Below are positions 27,201 through 38,075 of a stretch of 64,000 bases of DNA, piece after piece. Below the pieces are notes generated by a model, which saw nothing but the letters and a program-made list of their open reading frames with translations, did no database searches and had not been told where the DNA came from. The stretch covers positions 3,682,718 through 3,746,717 of the forward strand of contig OZ017768.1 in NCBI GenBank assembly GCA_963969345.1. The letters run 5' to 3'. The position numbers and the translations under genes are program-made. Source of the DNA: Turbatrix aceti (lineage: Eukaryota; Nematoda; Chromadorea; Rhabditida; Panagrolaimidae). Position 1 is the stretch's first letter, and every line of letters starts with the position of its first letter.

Positions 27201-29168
27201 AGGGCGGCGGGCGGGCGAACGATCTGGCCACCAACGTGCACACCACGTTCGAAGGAAAGGAAGAAGTGTTTGGGAGCAAAAAACGCAAACAAACACATGC
27301 TGGGTGGTGACTTCCGCGCTGCCGCAGCCGCCGCCGCTGGCCAAACAAAAATCAAAATCGGGAGAGAAAGAGAAACATCAATCGCACATAGTTGAGACGA
27401 ACTAGGTGCGATTGAGGGGGTCCAAGAAGTCAAAAAAAAAAACTCTAGGCGGGGTCTGATGGAAGAGTAATTGTCGTGGATTTGGTAGGAAATCCATGAG
27501 AATTACGTGTTCTGCACCAAACCTGGCAATAGCACAGGAGCACAGGTTTGGAGATCTGCAAGTCGACAAAACGATGCGCGGACACTGCAGGGACGTCATC
27601 TCATCTCATTTGTGTCGTAAGACAAAACAAAACGCTGGGAGGCTGGCTGGTAGGGGCTGTTAGCGATCTGCCGTCTGCAAAAAAAAGTGGACTCGACGGA
27701 CGACCGGTTTGTTTGCCGCCTTGCACCACCACACCACGCTGGCGTCATCCTCGAATTTCACCAAAATTGGCCCCCGTCGATAATTCGTGTTCAATTTGAG
27801 TCCAATAATCAGGTTGGTAGGCAGGGGGTTATAAAAAAAACAACGTGCAGTGAGTGCACTTGGACGCCATCCGTAAATTTCTATCAGCACCAGTTTTGCA
27901 AAAAACCCGAACATTCGGGTATCGGACCCGAAACCCGAAGTTTCGGATACGCGTCCGAAAATCCGACTCAACCCGTTTTTCGGGTGCCTGCGTCGGGTGT
28001 CTAAAAACCCTAAAAAATAGTCATAAAATGAAAAAAGAATTCTCAAAAATTTTCATTAGACTATATTTTCGTTTCAAAAGTCTTTCAAAAGACTTTTTTG
28101 GTCTTTTACAACCGAAAATTTTGGATTTTGGGTCGGGTATTCAAATTTTTCGAGTCCGGGCCTAATTTTTCTTGTCAGGGATCCGAAATTTCGGGGTCCG
28201 AGTCGGGCATCCGACCCAACACCTGCAGCAACGTGAACACCCACCGTCAAGAAATTAAGTAAGTATTTAGTTCCAAATCAGCTGCTGCGGGAACACGACG
28301 ATCAATTATGCAGACACCCCCACCTTTTTGTTCACCGGGTCCGGGTTTGTCACTTCTACAACAGGGCGGAGACGATCACGATCGTAAGTGGGGCACTCCT
28401 CTCGGCTGGGATGGGTCCAAAGCGTGACGCCCCCCTCTGCGTAAATTATTATGATAAGTTTGACGTGATTGTTGTCACCGCCACCACCGACTGACTGACA
28501 AGATCAGAAGTGTGTTGAAGCATGGAAAATTTGTGAACGAAAATTTATACGATTTACGGGAGAAATTCCAAAAATGTGCTTTTTTAATGTGCGCAGTTTT
28601 CTGGTGTGTTCCGGAGAAAGTTGATTTTTTTCTCCGGATCGCTTTGCAGAAATTTGTTCTTTCATTCTTTTATTTCCCAAATGAAACTTGCAAACAGACC
28701 AACATCCTGGTTGGTGTGCCCGAACAGACCAGACCGATGCCATTGTTCTCGATACACTCGGACTTTTGCAGTCTCCGGACGGCAATCAATGACGACCAGG
28801 ACCGCATCTGCCGCAACAGATGCTTTTTGTGGGTTCGGAGTGATCCCGCACAGACCAGACCGGAGATGCCGTCGGCGTCGGGTCGGCGTTGGAGCCAACC
28901 AGCGTCGGAGTCAGCGCTGGCGGCGGCTGACTCCGTTCATTGTCTTCTGGGCGGCAGTTTCCGGTGCGCCGGATGTTTTGCGTGTCGGCTTTGATAGCTG
29001 GTGCGTAATTGTCGTTATTGTCTTGCAACCCGGGCTTTCGGGGAACGAAAGAAAGCCGACAAGCTTCGCGTTGCTCTCTTCTGTCTCCCACAAAACTCAT
29101 TCGTGGCTCCGGGTCATTGGCCAGCGAGGAGCAGGGCGCCCATCGTTCATTATCACCGAGCGTCGGGG
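21225..29168. other. 7.9 kb gene-poor region between divergent genes
   Basis: This is the upstream region of mig-15 (-) and of the membrane-protein gene (+). Open frames are short or composed of repeat-encoded Arg/Ser/Gln runs with no splice-supported exon chain. Visible landmarks: (CGT)n at about 22188-22211, a 10-bp-arm hairpin ACGCAAGCAC at 23050-23076, an 11-bp-arm dyad CCACTGTGTAT at 24718-24753, (GA)n at about 25281-25299, and a CCCGAA/TTCGGGT-rich block at 27900-28225 resembling the minisatellite near 14.6 kb. Confidence 0.5.
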
Positions 29169-31242
29169 ATGACAACGCCGACGCCCAACAGTAGTTTTAA
29201 AAACTTCTCAGCCTCCGCAAAAAAGGGCAATGTCCTCGTCTTGCTCAATTCCTTTTTTGCGGAAGGTCTGGGTATGGTGGACCTCACAAATCCCCTTCTC
29301 ACAGGTCTGTAGCCCCGCTACCATACAAATTTCTTAGGTTGCTCTTTTTTTGTTCCAGGCAAGACCCTGCACACGCTCTACGCCGTCTCCTTCCTCATCT
29401 ACTTCACCAACAGCATGATCGACTGGTTGCACGTTTACTACATTCTCGGGGGCTACGCTATCAGCCTGCCTCTGCAGCACTGGATGGCAGTGTTTCTCGT
29501 GCTGCTGGCTGTCGTTGGCGTGATGCTAAACGGCCTGTTGTTGGTGGGTCCGGACGGGGTGGCCGGAAGGGTTAATGCTTGCTTGGGAGCTGTGTTAACT
29601 GTGCATAAACAAATACAAATACTAAACACAAAAATACTGACCATCCCATGTTACAGGTGCTCTGCATGGAAAACGCTTTCGTGCAGCGCATCAGCATCAC
29701 TCCGTATCGCTCTGGCCTGGCGGTCATCATGGAAGCCTTCTTCGAGTGGCTACAGTCGTTCAACAACTTTCGGGTCTCGTTTCTCGTCATGGTGCTCAGA
29801 GACATTCCCTGGACAGTGGTCAACTTTTTTTTACTCCCTTCGTGCAGATGGCCTCAGATCAGTGTAAGCCACCCAGAATGCAACAAACTGTGTAGCCTCA
29901 GGCATCTTTTTAGACGCACTACACACTCTGGCTGTCAGCAGCTTCCGTGGTAGTCAGCATCTCCTGGCGCCTTGTGATGCTCATTTTTTCCTACCGACGG
30001 CTCTTCTTTGGGGACAACGTCGCGAAGAGGAAGGTTTCCCAGCCGGTCACGCTGCCGAGCTTCGTCGAGCAGTTCAAGCTTGTTTCTGACGTCAGGTGAG
30101 TTTTGCACTCCTGAACCCCTCATTTTTCCTATCTGTTGAATTTCCAGCGACGGAGGACGCCTAGCAGAACACGACGAATTCTGGCCTCTCCGATTTGCCC
30201 TTATGAAAGTCTTTGGCCCGAATTACAAGAGAATGACGACTTCTGTGTACTTTTCAAGCAATCCGGAGCTCACGCTCGTCGAGAGCATCACCGAAAACGT
30301 CGCCGTCGCGTTCCACAAAATCAAGGCCGCGGCAAAATTCATAGCAAAGAGATTGGCCGTCGCCTGCCTCGCCGGGGTCATCTACGTCGGCTGGGGCGTG
30401 GTGTGCTGCGTGCCGTGCTGGTGGTTTTACTTCTGCCGTGTCGATTCTCTTTCCCGAAGGCACAAGTGCTCAAAGACTTTTGTAAAGTTCGCGACACTCT
30501 TTTATCATTACTGCGTGATCGCAGTGTCTGTTGGGTGCTCTGTTGCGATTCTGGCGCTCAATGTCGTGTTGCTGAGTTCGGTCCAGGTTGGGAACTGGAA
30601 TTCCGTTCCGCCTTCGCTGAACCACGTAAGTATTTTTTTTAAATTAAAAAAAAATTTTTTAAAAAATTTTTAAAAAAGATTTTTAAAAAAAATTAAAAAA
30701 AAAAATTTAAAAAAAAATTAAAAATTTTTTTTTTTGCGGCAGAATTTTTTTTTCAGGTCTGCCTTCAATTTGACCCCACCAACCGCCAGATCAAGCCGAC
30801 GTTCTCCGCCTCATCCACGCCTCCTCCGTTCAACGCAAACTTCACGCACGTCGTCTGCAAAGACATCTGGAAGCAGGCGTTCGTCAATGAGCACTCTGCA
30901 GTCATGCGACCCTGGCAGGAGCGGTACAGCGTCGACGACGATCACATTCTCGTTGTCGCGACTTTTGTGCATGGAAACAGAAGCGACGAACAGGAACCCT
31001 TCTACGTCGTCTACTACGACTATGGTCTCCTCAAAGTCAGCGAGAATCGGCTCAAGTGCTCTAAAAAGTCACAGGACATTCTCTGGTGAAAAAAATTGCA
31101 TTTCTCACTCAAATCAGCAATTTTCACACAGACCAATCGTTTCAGGACATTTGACGACTCAATTTCACTGCCCCCCTGGCCGTACTTTGTTGGCTGCCTG
31201 CCAAGAATCTCTATCTTTCGATACACCGGCATATCTTGCTGA
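29169..31242 (+). CDS. polytopic membrane protein of unknown family
   Basis: Seven exons, 29169-29304, 29359-29543, 29657-29863, 29914-30095, 30148-30625, 30757-31085 and 31146-31242, give 537 residues with all phases consistent. About six hydrophobic segments are visible. They include TLYAVSFLIYF, HWMAVFLVLLAVVGVML, a segment around MVLRDIPWTVVNFFLL (acidic-proline motif RDIP), LSAASVVVSISWRLVMLIF, AVACLAGVIYVGWGVVCCV and YYLC-like AVSVGCSVAILALNVVLL. The C-terminal part after about residue 395 is hydrophilic with NFTHVVCKD (possible glycosylation site) and ends in a Cys-Pro-rich ISC tail. The last exon is chosen because it extends an otherwise abrupt end with a clean GT-AG intron. I do not recognise the family. 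It is probably an integral plasma- or endo-membrane protein; no function is proposed. Confidence 0.8.
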
Positions 31243-31377
31243 TCTCACCTTTCAGGGTTGATTGAACGAACGAACGAACGAACCATAATTGCATTTTTTC
31301 ATAAAAAACAACAAACAAACAAATAACCTGGTAGAAAATATTTTTTCAAGAAAGTATTCTGGGCAAAGATTCGGGAA

Positions 31378-32162
31378 TCAGCGTTTTTCTGGCACTCCCG
31401 GAGGAACCGGAGCCTGAACGGGAACCGGAGCAGTTTTTGTAGTTACAGGCACGATTGTGCTCCTCTGCGTCGTCCGCGCAGTGTTGTTTCGCTGCATGTA
31501 CATTGTCTCGCACTCCTCGAGCTCCTTTTTGACCTCCATCCGATCCAGGTGATCGAGGATGACAACGCAGACCATGATCACCGTAAATAGCACGACGTTG
31601 ACGAACGCGGAGACAATAAAAAGCCAGAAATCAGGCTCCCAGGCGACTTCGCATCCCAGAGGGCACTCGACTGATGGCAGTTGTTCTGTCGCGGTTTCGT
31701 CTTCGAAGATTTCCTCAGCCCGGGCCATGAGAACTTCAATGATCGGCGCAAAGTCGGAAGGACGAAGAATACCATTCTCGTCTTCGATTCTCGGGGGTTC
31801 AATGGCAGCGATACGGTCGATGGAATCCTCAGCCTGGCTGCCAAAGTTAAAATGATGGTTGGAGTTTAGGGCCCATTTTGCGCGGTGCACCTGGAAACAA
31901 AAAATTGCCAGGAAAATTTTTACCTGGATGCATAACTCACCTGTACGATGATGTACTGCCGCATCTCGTTAACCAGCACGGACTGAAAAAAATCTCGGGT
32001 TTCATTAAAGCAGCCGAGTTCGTTTGGACCGTCGATGGTGCACTTGGAAGAACACGTGCCGGTGACGTTGAACGACGCGGCACACGTTTTCGTGTTTGCG
32101 AACAAAATCACGATCACGTGCACCGCTAATCCGATCGAAGGAGTCAAAATCGACTGCTGCAT
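31378..32162 (-). CDS. small type I membrane protein, unknown function
   Basis: Two exons, 32162-31941 and 31890-31378, give 244 residues in one frame. A signal peptide is clear: MQQSILTPSIGLAVHVIVIL with likely cleavage after TKTCA. The ectodomain has several Cys residues and N-glycosylation sites (NVTGTC, NETRD). One transmembrane helix (FWLFIVSAFVNVVLFTVIMV) precedes a short cytoplasmic tail ending in a Pro/Val-rich APVPVQAPVPPG. An upstream in-frame extension has no ATG. It runs convergent to the preceding gene (stops 135 bp apart). No family was recognised. Confidence 0.72.
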
Positions 32163-33134
32163 CCCGATTAATTCAGCAGCTTCCGTGAACAAGCAACGTC
32201 GCCTGTGTCTACCACTGTTTTTGTCCGCAACGCGATCAATACACCCGGCGTCCTGTTATCGCTCCGCTCCGCTCCGCAGCGAGTCGCGTGTTGAGGTGAG
32301 ACTGTGACCTGCATCGGATTTCGACGGAGCACGCAGCGTCCGCTTATCACGTGCGGTTTTCATTTCCCCATGCAAAGAACTTTTATGTATGTACCTGAGT
32401 TGTTCGTCCACCTCCCGACCAGCATCACTCACACAACCAGTTGGAGTTGTTCGTTCGAACGCTCAAACTTGGATTCGAGCGAATCGAGTTGAGTCGAGCC
32501 TCTCGACCAAAACCGGACTCGAAGATTTTTGAGTCGAATCAGTAAAATGCTTCCTTATTTTAAAAAATAACAACTTATCAAAAATGTTGGGTTTCGTTGT
32601 TTTTTTCTGCAAATTTTTGAAAACTTGACTCAAAATTTCGATTTGAGCGCCTCGAAACTCGAAAAATCTTGAAAATTTTTGAGTAAAATAATTTTCAATT
32701 TGAAAAATGAAAATTCTTTCGTTAAAATTTTGGATTCCGGTTTATCAATTTTTTGAATGTTGTTAAATTTAAATTTCTTCTTGTATTTTTTAATAATTTT
32801 GTTTAAATTTGTAATTTCTTTTTTTTTTAATGTTTAAATTTCAAATTCGTTTAAATATTATTTTAATGTTATTAAATTAAATTTTACATTTTTTATAATT
32901 TTTAAATTTTAAATTTAAGCCGCTAGACTCAAAATTTGAAATCAAACGGCTCAAAAAAAATTTTCGATTCAAAAATTTTAGTTCGCACGAAAACTCTGCA
33001 AACAACCAAGTACTTGTTTATCGACCCAGACAAAACAGCTTCAGAGAGGATCGATGATCAATGTCGAATTAGATGCATGACAGGCGGGCAAAGGACGGGA
33101 ATGACGAACGACAGCAGACTTCAGAAACAGCGCC
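32163..33134. other. A/T-rich gap between two minus-strand genes
   Basis: No gene seen. GAGTCGAG/CTCGAAACTCGA-type short repeats at about 32450-32540 and 32635-32670 precede a nearly pure A/T stretch. The distance is too great for an obvious operon. Confidence 0.5.
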
Positions 33135-34639
33135 TTAGCAGGCAACGGGGCACGCGGTCTGCGCACTCAGAGCGCCAATAGGAGGCCCCCCGTTGGCGAG
33201 GAGAGCGAGTACCATCAGGCTCGACTGTCTACCGTCCTTGAAGAGGCTGCGTGGATTCGTATCGTCGGGCGAAGCCTTGATCGTGACAAAGACGAGTTTA
33301 TCGACCTTGGCAGAGCCGTTCTGTCGCATGACGTCGACGTTCAGCGTTTGTCCGGGCTCGATGAACGCGAAGACGGGGTTGACGCGGTAGACGTTGTTGT
33401 CGGAGCACTTGACCTTGACGGCCTGGCGGTCGTTGGTCTGGTTGACGAGGGCGACCTTCTGCAGGCCGCCGCACGTCGACCAGCGCAGCTCGGAGGGCTC
33501 CATGATGAGGTCACGGGCGGAAGCTGAAATGACCCCGAAGGTGAGTGAAACTCATTCCCAACCCCCCGCGTACCGCCGACGTCTCTCGGCACGCGGTATC
33601 CCATGCAGACCGAATCATTGCGGGCCCCATCGAGCACCGGCAACACCCGACAACCCGGATACAGGTGTGGCATGAGCTGGAGCTCGATGGGCACCAGCAT
33701 GCTCATCGGTTCCGTCCTGCAAAGCGTACCGAGTTCGGGTGCTGGCTTGTCCGATTTCTGAGTTGTCTGCGAGGTCACCTTCAGGCTGTTCTGCAAAAAA
33801 AGAATTTTTGAAAACAAATGCAGGTAGGAAACACTCACCTCCGCTGCCTTAGAGGCCTTCGCGGCGCTCTTCCGCTCAGTGGCCAGCTGCTTGGAGATTC
33901 TGTCAGATTTTGCGTCCTGGGTAGATCGAGGCTTTCTCTTGGATTTCGAAGATCTCTTCGATCTGGATTTGTCACTCTTATCAATGCTCTTGCTCTTACT
34001 CTTGCTCTTGCTCCTCGAAGACTTGGACTAAAAAAACTTTCGTGGTGAGAGAACATTTTTTTCTTGTTGAGAACCACTGCACGATGTGCCCATGGTCTCG
34101 ACTGGAAAACAGTTTTTGGTGTTTTTTTTGAATTTCGCATATTTCTCGTTTTAATATTGTTGATGTGAAAGTGCCACGAGGCAATATCGATGACGGGGAA
34201 TTCGATGGAGATGGACTGGCGAAAGAAATGATTTTCGTGTCGAGAAAAAAAAATTTTTTGGCAAGAAAACATTTTCGTGGCGAGAAAATACGTTTTTTGT
34301 CTCGAAAAAGTTTTTCGTTGTGAGAAAGTTTTTTCGTGGCAAGAATGTTGTGATTAAAATTTTCGCTCCAAGACCATAAAACCATACCTTGGACGAAGAA
34401 GAGCCGGAAGTTCGCGTCTTCTTCCTAGCCTTATTGCTGCCGCTGCCTGACTTGCGTGTCCGCTTCGACTTGGCCGATGATCCCAACGATCTTTCCGACT
34501 TGTGACGGCCTTTACGAACGGGTGGCTCGCGTTTCTTGCCACAGCCCATGGTTATGAACGCAGCGAGTGCCGATGGCAGGACGACGGCAGCTGTCGCAAC
34601 GACGAGGCTTTCGTAGCCGGCTTCTCCGATGTCTTCCAT
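33135..34639 (-). CDS. membrane-anchored MSP-domain protein
   Basis: Four exons, 34639-34388, 34027-33839, 33790-33574 and 33523-33135, give 348 residues. The N-terminal hydrophobic segment (SLVVATAAVVLPSALAAFIT) could anchor it. Residues about 35-150 are a Ser/Lys/Arg-rich low-complexity linker (SRSKSKSKSKS type). The C-terminal domain is a major sperm protein fold: EPSELRW, KVALVNQTNDRQAVKVKCSD, YRVNPVFAFIEPGQTL and a VFVTIKA strand. Many nematode proteins carry MSP domains (VAP-like or sperm cytoskeletal); the linker and anchor distinguish this from cytosolic MSPs. The exon 3-4 junction uses a weak donor (GTACGC), chosen because it is the only short intron that restores phase; an alternative donor upstream is possible. 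Confidence 0.85.
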
Positions 34640-35163
34640 GATGCAGGTGGGGATGGAGGGGCGGAAATCGAGCAGAAACAACGCAATGGGAGGTTGCGCT
34701 AAAGCTTTGTCGAGCACGACTACTCGGCAATTCACCGACGAGTTCAACTATTTAGTTGCGACTGCCGTTTTCTCGACAACACGCTACCGATGCCTGATGC
34801 AAATTGTGCCATGCCATCCTTTGGGCCGCACTTTTGCGCCTGATATGCATTCAAATTTTCGTGGTAAGAGTACCACGTTTGGGTGGGTTAGTTACCGTTT
34901 TTATCCGCATACAACAAATTCATTGGCAAAATCCTCCACACTAAAGACGTTGGTTTTTGAACACAGAGGCTGACTTTGGAGGAGACGGCGGAAGAGACAC
35001 AGGTGTGGTGTGGTCTTTGGAAGGGGGGTGCGAGCACTATGGCACGCGTAAAACCTCTTTGGCGTGAGTAGTGACCAGTTGAGAAGGTGTGAGGGAGGAT
35101 GGGGAGGGCGGCAGGTCAGATTCAGATGCGGGCGGCACTGATAGGGCCCCGGGGACCCCAGGG
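34640..35163. other. gap between nlf-1 and the MSP gene
   Basis: This is probably the MSP gene's promoter plus the 3'UTR of nlf-1; both genes run leftward. The frame upstream of the MSP ATG stays open for about 36 codons but has no further ATG. Confidence 0.5.
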
Positions 35164-37819
35164 TCAGCAGCACTTGAGCAATGAGGTCAGCAGGAGCACG
35201 AAAGACGACGGCAGAAGGGCGATAGCGACCGCTGACGACGACGATGCCGATGACGACGGAGGCGCACCCGCAAACTGATTCCTCCGTCGTCGATGGTTGT
35301 TGCTGGGAAGTTGCGAGGCCGTGGCATTGGCTGCGTTGGCCTCGTCGCCAACCACCGAGGCTGCCGACGACGCAGGAAATAGCCAGGACTGCAGACGACG
35401 CCAGAGCGCAGCCGGGGTCCGCTGAATGAGAGCCCCGAGACCACCCTCGTCGTCGGCATCTTCGCCCGCAGCATTCCCGGATGCCGGGGCCGGGGTCGAG
35501 AGGGAGGGCCGCTTGCGATGGCGCTGCAACTGCAGCTCTGCCTTCAGCTCGCGACACCGGTGCCGACGCGCCCAGCAGTGGTCGGACGAGGCGAAGAAGT
35601 CGTACTGACGGACGTTTTTTAGCCGGTTTTTGTTCTTGGCGTACCAACCGGGGGGTTCGGGCGGCACCGGGCCCAGGTCACACGGGTGGAAGCAGTCGCA
35701 GTGGGCTTCTTCTTCCTGCGTGTGGCGACCCGGCTGTGGTATATCGAGATCTGAAAAAAAAATGTCCAACAGGTAAAAAATGTCCAAGACAATCGTAAAT
35801 TCCAAAAACCGGTTGAAATTCAGCAAAAATAAAAAATCAGCTATATTACGAATTTTTTTTCAAGATTTGCAAAAAAATCGAAATTATGTAAATTTTTTTA
35901 TGCGAAAAAAATTAAAAATATTTTTTACAATATTTTTTACGAATGTGCGAAAAAAACGAAAAAATTGTGTTTTTGCATAGATTTTTTTAAATCGAAAAAA
36001 TCTATCCCACAAATATTTTGAAACCCTAAAAAAACTCACCAAGACAAATGAAAGACGGATGCCCAGCGTAGTCTACCTGTCGTGACGTCGCCAGGTGAGG
36101 GCACGCGAGCTGTGCGTAGTAGCACCAGTTGATGCACGACGCAATCACCCAGATGTCGAGCAGCGTGACCATCAGCCACTTGCGGTACCATAGCTGAAAA
36201 AAACATAAAAATAATAATGCAAATGAAATCAAATCAAGAAATCAAATCAAATCACGTCAGGTCTGTCTCGGGATGTCAATATTAGCCCCTACGGCCAGTC
36301 TACCGCAAAAACAACTAACAAAAAAAAAGAGTGCGCCCCCTCCCTATAGTTTCAATTTCTTTACGCATTTGCTTCCCCCGCGGCGGTGGCAGCACCGACG
36401 GCAGGGGCCTGATTCATTTCCTTAATTCACCGCCTCTCAATGCCCCCCTCCTCAGACAAGCCGAGACGAGACGAGACGCAAATTGAACCCTGGAAGCAAA
36501 GCAAGCGCGCGCGCGCGCGTCGAAGCACGACGGACGGGCAAATCAGGTTTCGACTCACTTTGCAGTCATCGCAAGTGCCATTTGGCGAAAAAGGCCTCGT
36601 TGCGGAGGCGCTGTCGACGGCAAGCATGCAGTCGAAGCGACGTAGTGTGTAGTTAAACGCATCGTACGCCCGGTCCATGTCCTTGATGGCGGTGTCGATG
36701 CGACGGTAGCACGCTAGACACTCATCGGAACCCGCGGGCGCAAGCAGGCAATCGCGACCCGCGACACCCGGTTTGATGTGTTCCGTGTAGGATACCAGGT
36801 CGTCCTCGGACTTGATCTTGGCCCATGGCAGTCGAAAGAGCTCGCCCAGCTGCACGTTGGACGATTCTGACGAGCAATCCTTGCTGAAGAGGGAAAGCTC
36901 GCGGATTCGTCGAAGTCTCTGCCAGCGGGACTTGGCGCAGAGGTCGTGGGGCGAGTGGGGGGTCCATACGTGGCACATGGCGTGCTGAAAGAGGAAATTT
37001 GGGGTACAAATGATAAAAAAAAAGTTGACGAACCTCAGAAAGCCGCTGCAACCTGCGATGCCTGAGGAATGGGTTGACCCGTAGCATATCGTAATCCCCA
37101 GAGCTGCCTCCACCTCCTCCGCCGCCTCCGGGGTCTTCAATAAGGGAAACAACCCCCTCAGAATGAGAATGAGAATGAGAATTGGCAGTGGAAGGCGGCG
37201 TTGACGCAGACGAGGCGGCAGGCGAGGGAACCAGCGTGGGCGGAAATCCGAGACCAGTGACTTGCTGCGTAAGCAGCGATATCGACAGCCAGACAGCGAG
37301 GACGTCGACGAATCTGGGTCTTCTTCTTCGTCGATGTGGATGGTGTTGATGGCTTCGACTGTTGCTGGGAGTAATCGTTGTCAGACCCGGATCGTTGTCG
37401 ATCGATGACCCGCGTCGTTCGCAGGAAGCACACGCGCACGGCTGCTGGTATTCGCCGTCGAACAACGGGGCCACCAACGGAGTAGTGGAGGTGGTGGTAG
37501 AGGAGGTAGAAGGCGAGGAGGAGGGGGAAGTGGTGGAAGGCAGGAGTGAAGGCATGCTGCTGCTCCGAAGCGGACCGAAGGCCCATTCCGGGCCACCCGG
37601 GCTTACGTCGCGCCACGACTGGCTCCTGCCACCGCTGCTGACACCACCACCACCGCCGCCGCCCCCACCGCCGCCTCCCCCGCCGCCGCCGTCGCCCACG
37701 CGACGCCAGATGGTCGTCGCCGCGTCACAAAACGGAGGTGATGGTAGCGGGCGTCGTGGACGTGGACTGTCGCCAGTGTCGTCGTCGCCTTGTCCGACAA
37801 CTGACAGTGCGCTCGCTTT
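35164..37819 (-). CDS. nlf-1: NLF-1 / NALF (FAM155) family: NALCN channel chaperone; 5' end unresolved
   Basis: Exons (37819)-37034, 36984-36559, 36193-36040 and 35750-35164 join in frame. The cysteine-rich core matches the FAM155/NALF pattern: CLACYRRIDTAIKDMDRAYD, DDCK...WYRKWL, WCYYAQLACPHL, then YAGHPSFICL and a CDCFHPCD cluster. A hydrophobic segment (VLAVWLSISLLTQQVTGLG) precedes it and a second closes the C terminus (AIALLPSSFVLLLTSLL). NLF-1 is an ER/membrane protein needed for assembly and axonal delivery of the sodium-leak channel NCA/NALCN; that is family knowledge. The first visible exon stays open to 37819 with no ATG and contains a run of about 16 glycines (37640-37690), so the true start lies in an unseen upstream exon. 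A strong donor (GTAAGTGC) at about 38147 on this strand marks a possible 5' exon. Confidence 0.85.
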
Positions 37820-37904
37820 CTAAGCCACTGCGCAGCTAAAATTTTAGATCGAATTCAAGATCGAAAAATAGGAATTTTAGGAACATTTTGGGTCTCAAAA
37901 GGAC

Positions 37905-38075
37905 AAATTTCGGTGTAAGAAAACATTCGTGCCAAGACCTCGTTTTCCTTTCAAGACAACATTCGTGATAGGAAAACGTTCGTGGCAAGATCGGGGCCGA
38001 TGAATCCTAGGAAAACATTCGTGCCAAGACCAAGGACAACGAATGCTACAAAAAAAATCATTCGTGCCAAGACCG
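37905..38075. repeat. cluster of TTCGTGSCAAGA motifs
   Basis: ATTCGTGCCAAGACC or GTTCGTGGCAAGA occurs four times (about 37925, 37979, 38010 and 38062), separated by AGGAAAAC-type spacers. Related motifs occur in the MSP gene intron (34224-34345) and at 1348. Confidence 0.8.

Noticed and set aside
27900..28225. Telomere-like or gene-like CCCGAA repeats
   Set aside because: No TTAGGC arrays; the block is a diverged CCCGAA/TTCGGGT repeat similar to the minisatellite near 14.6 kb.
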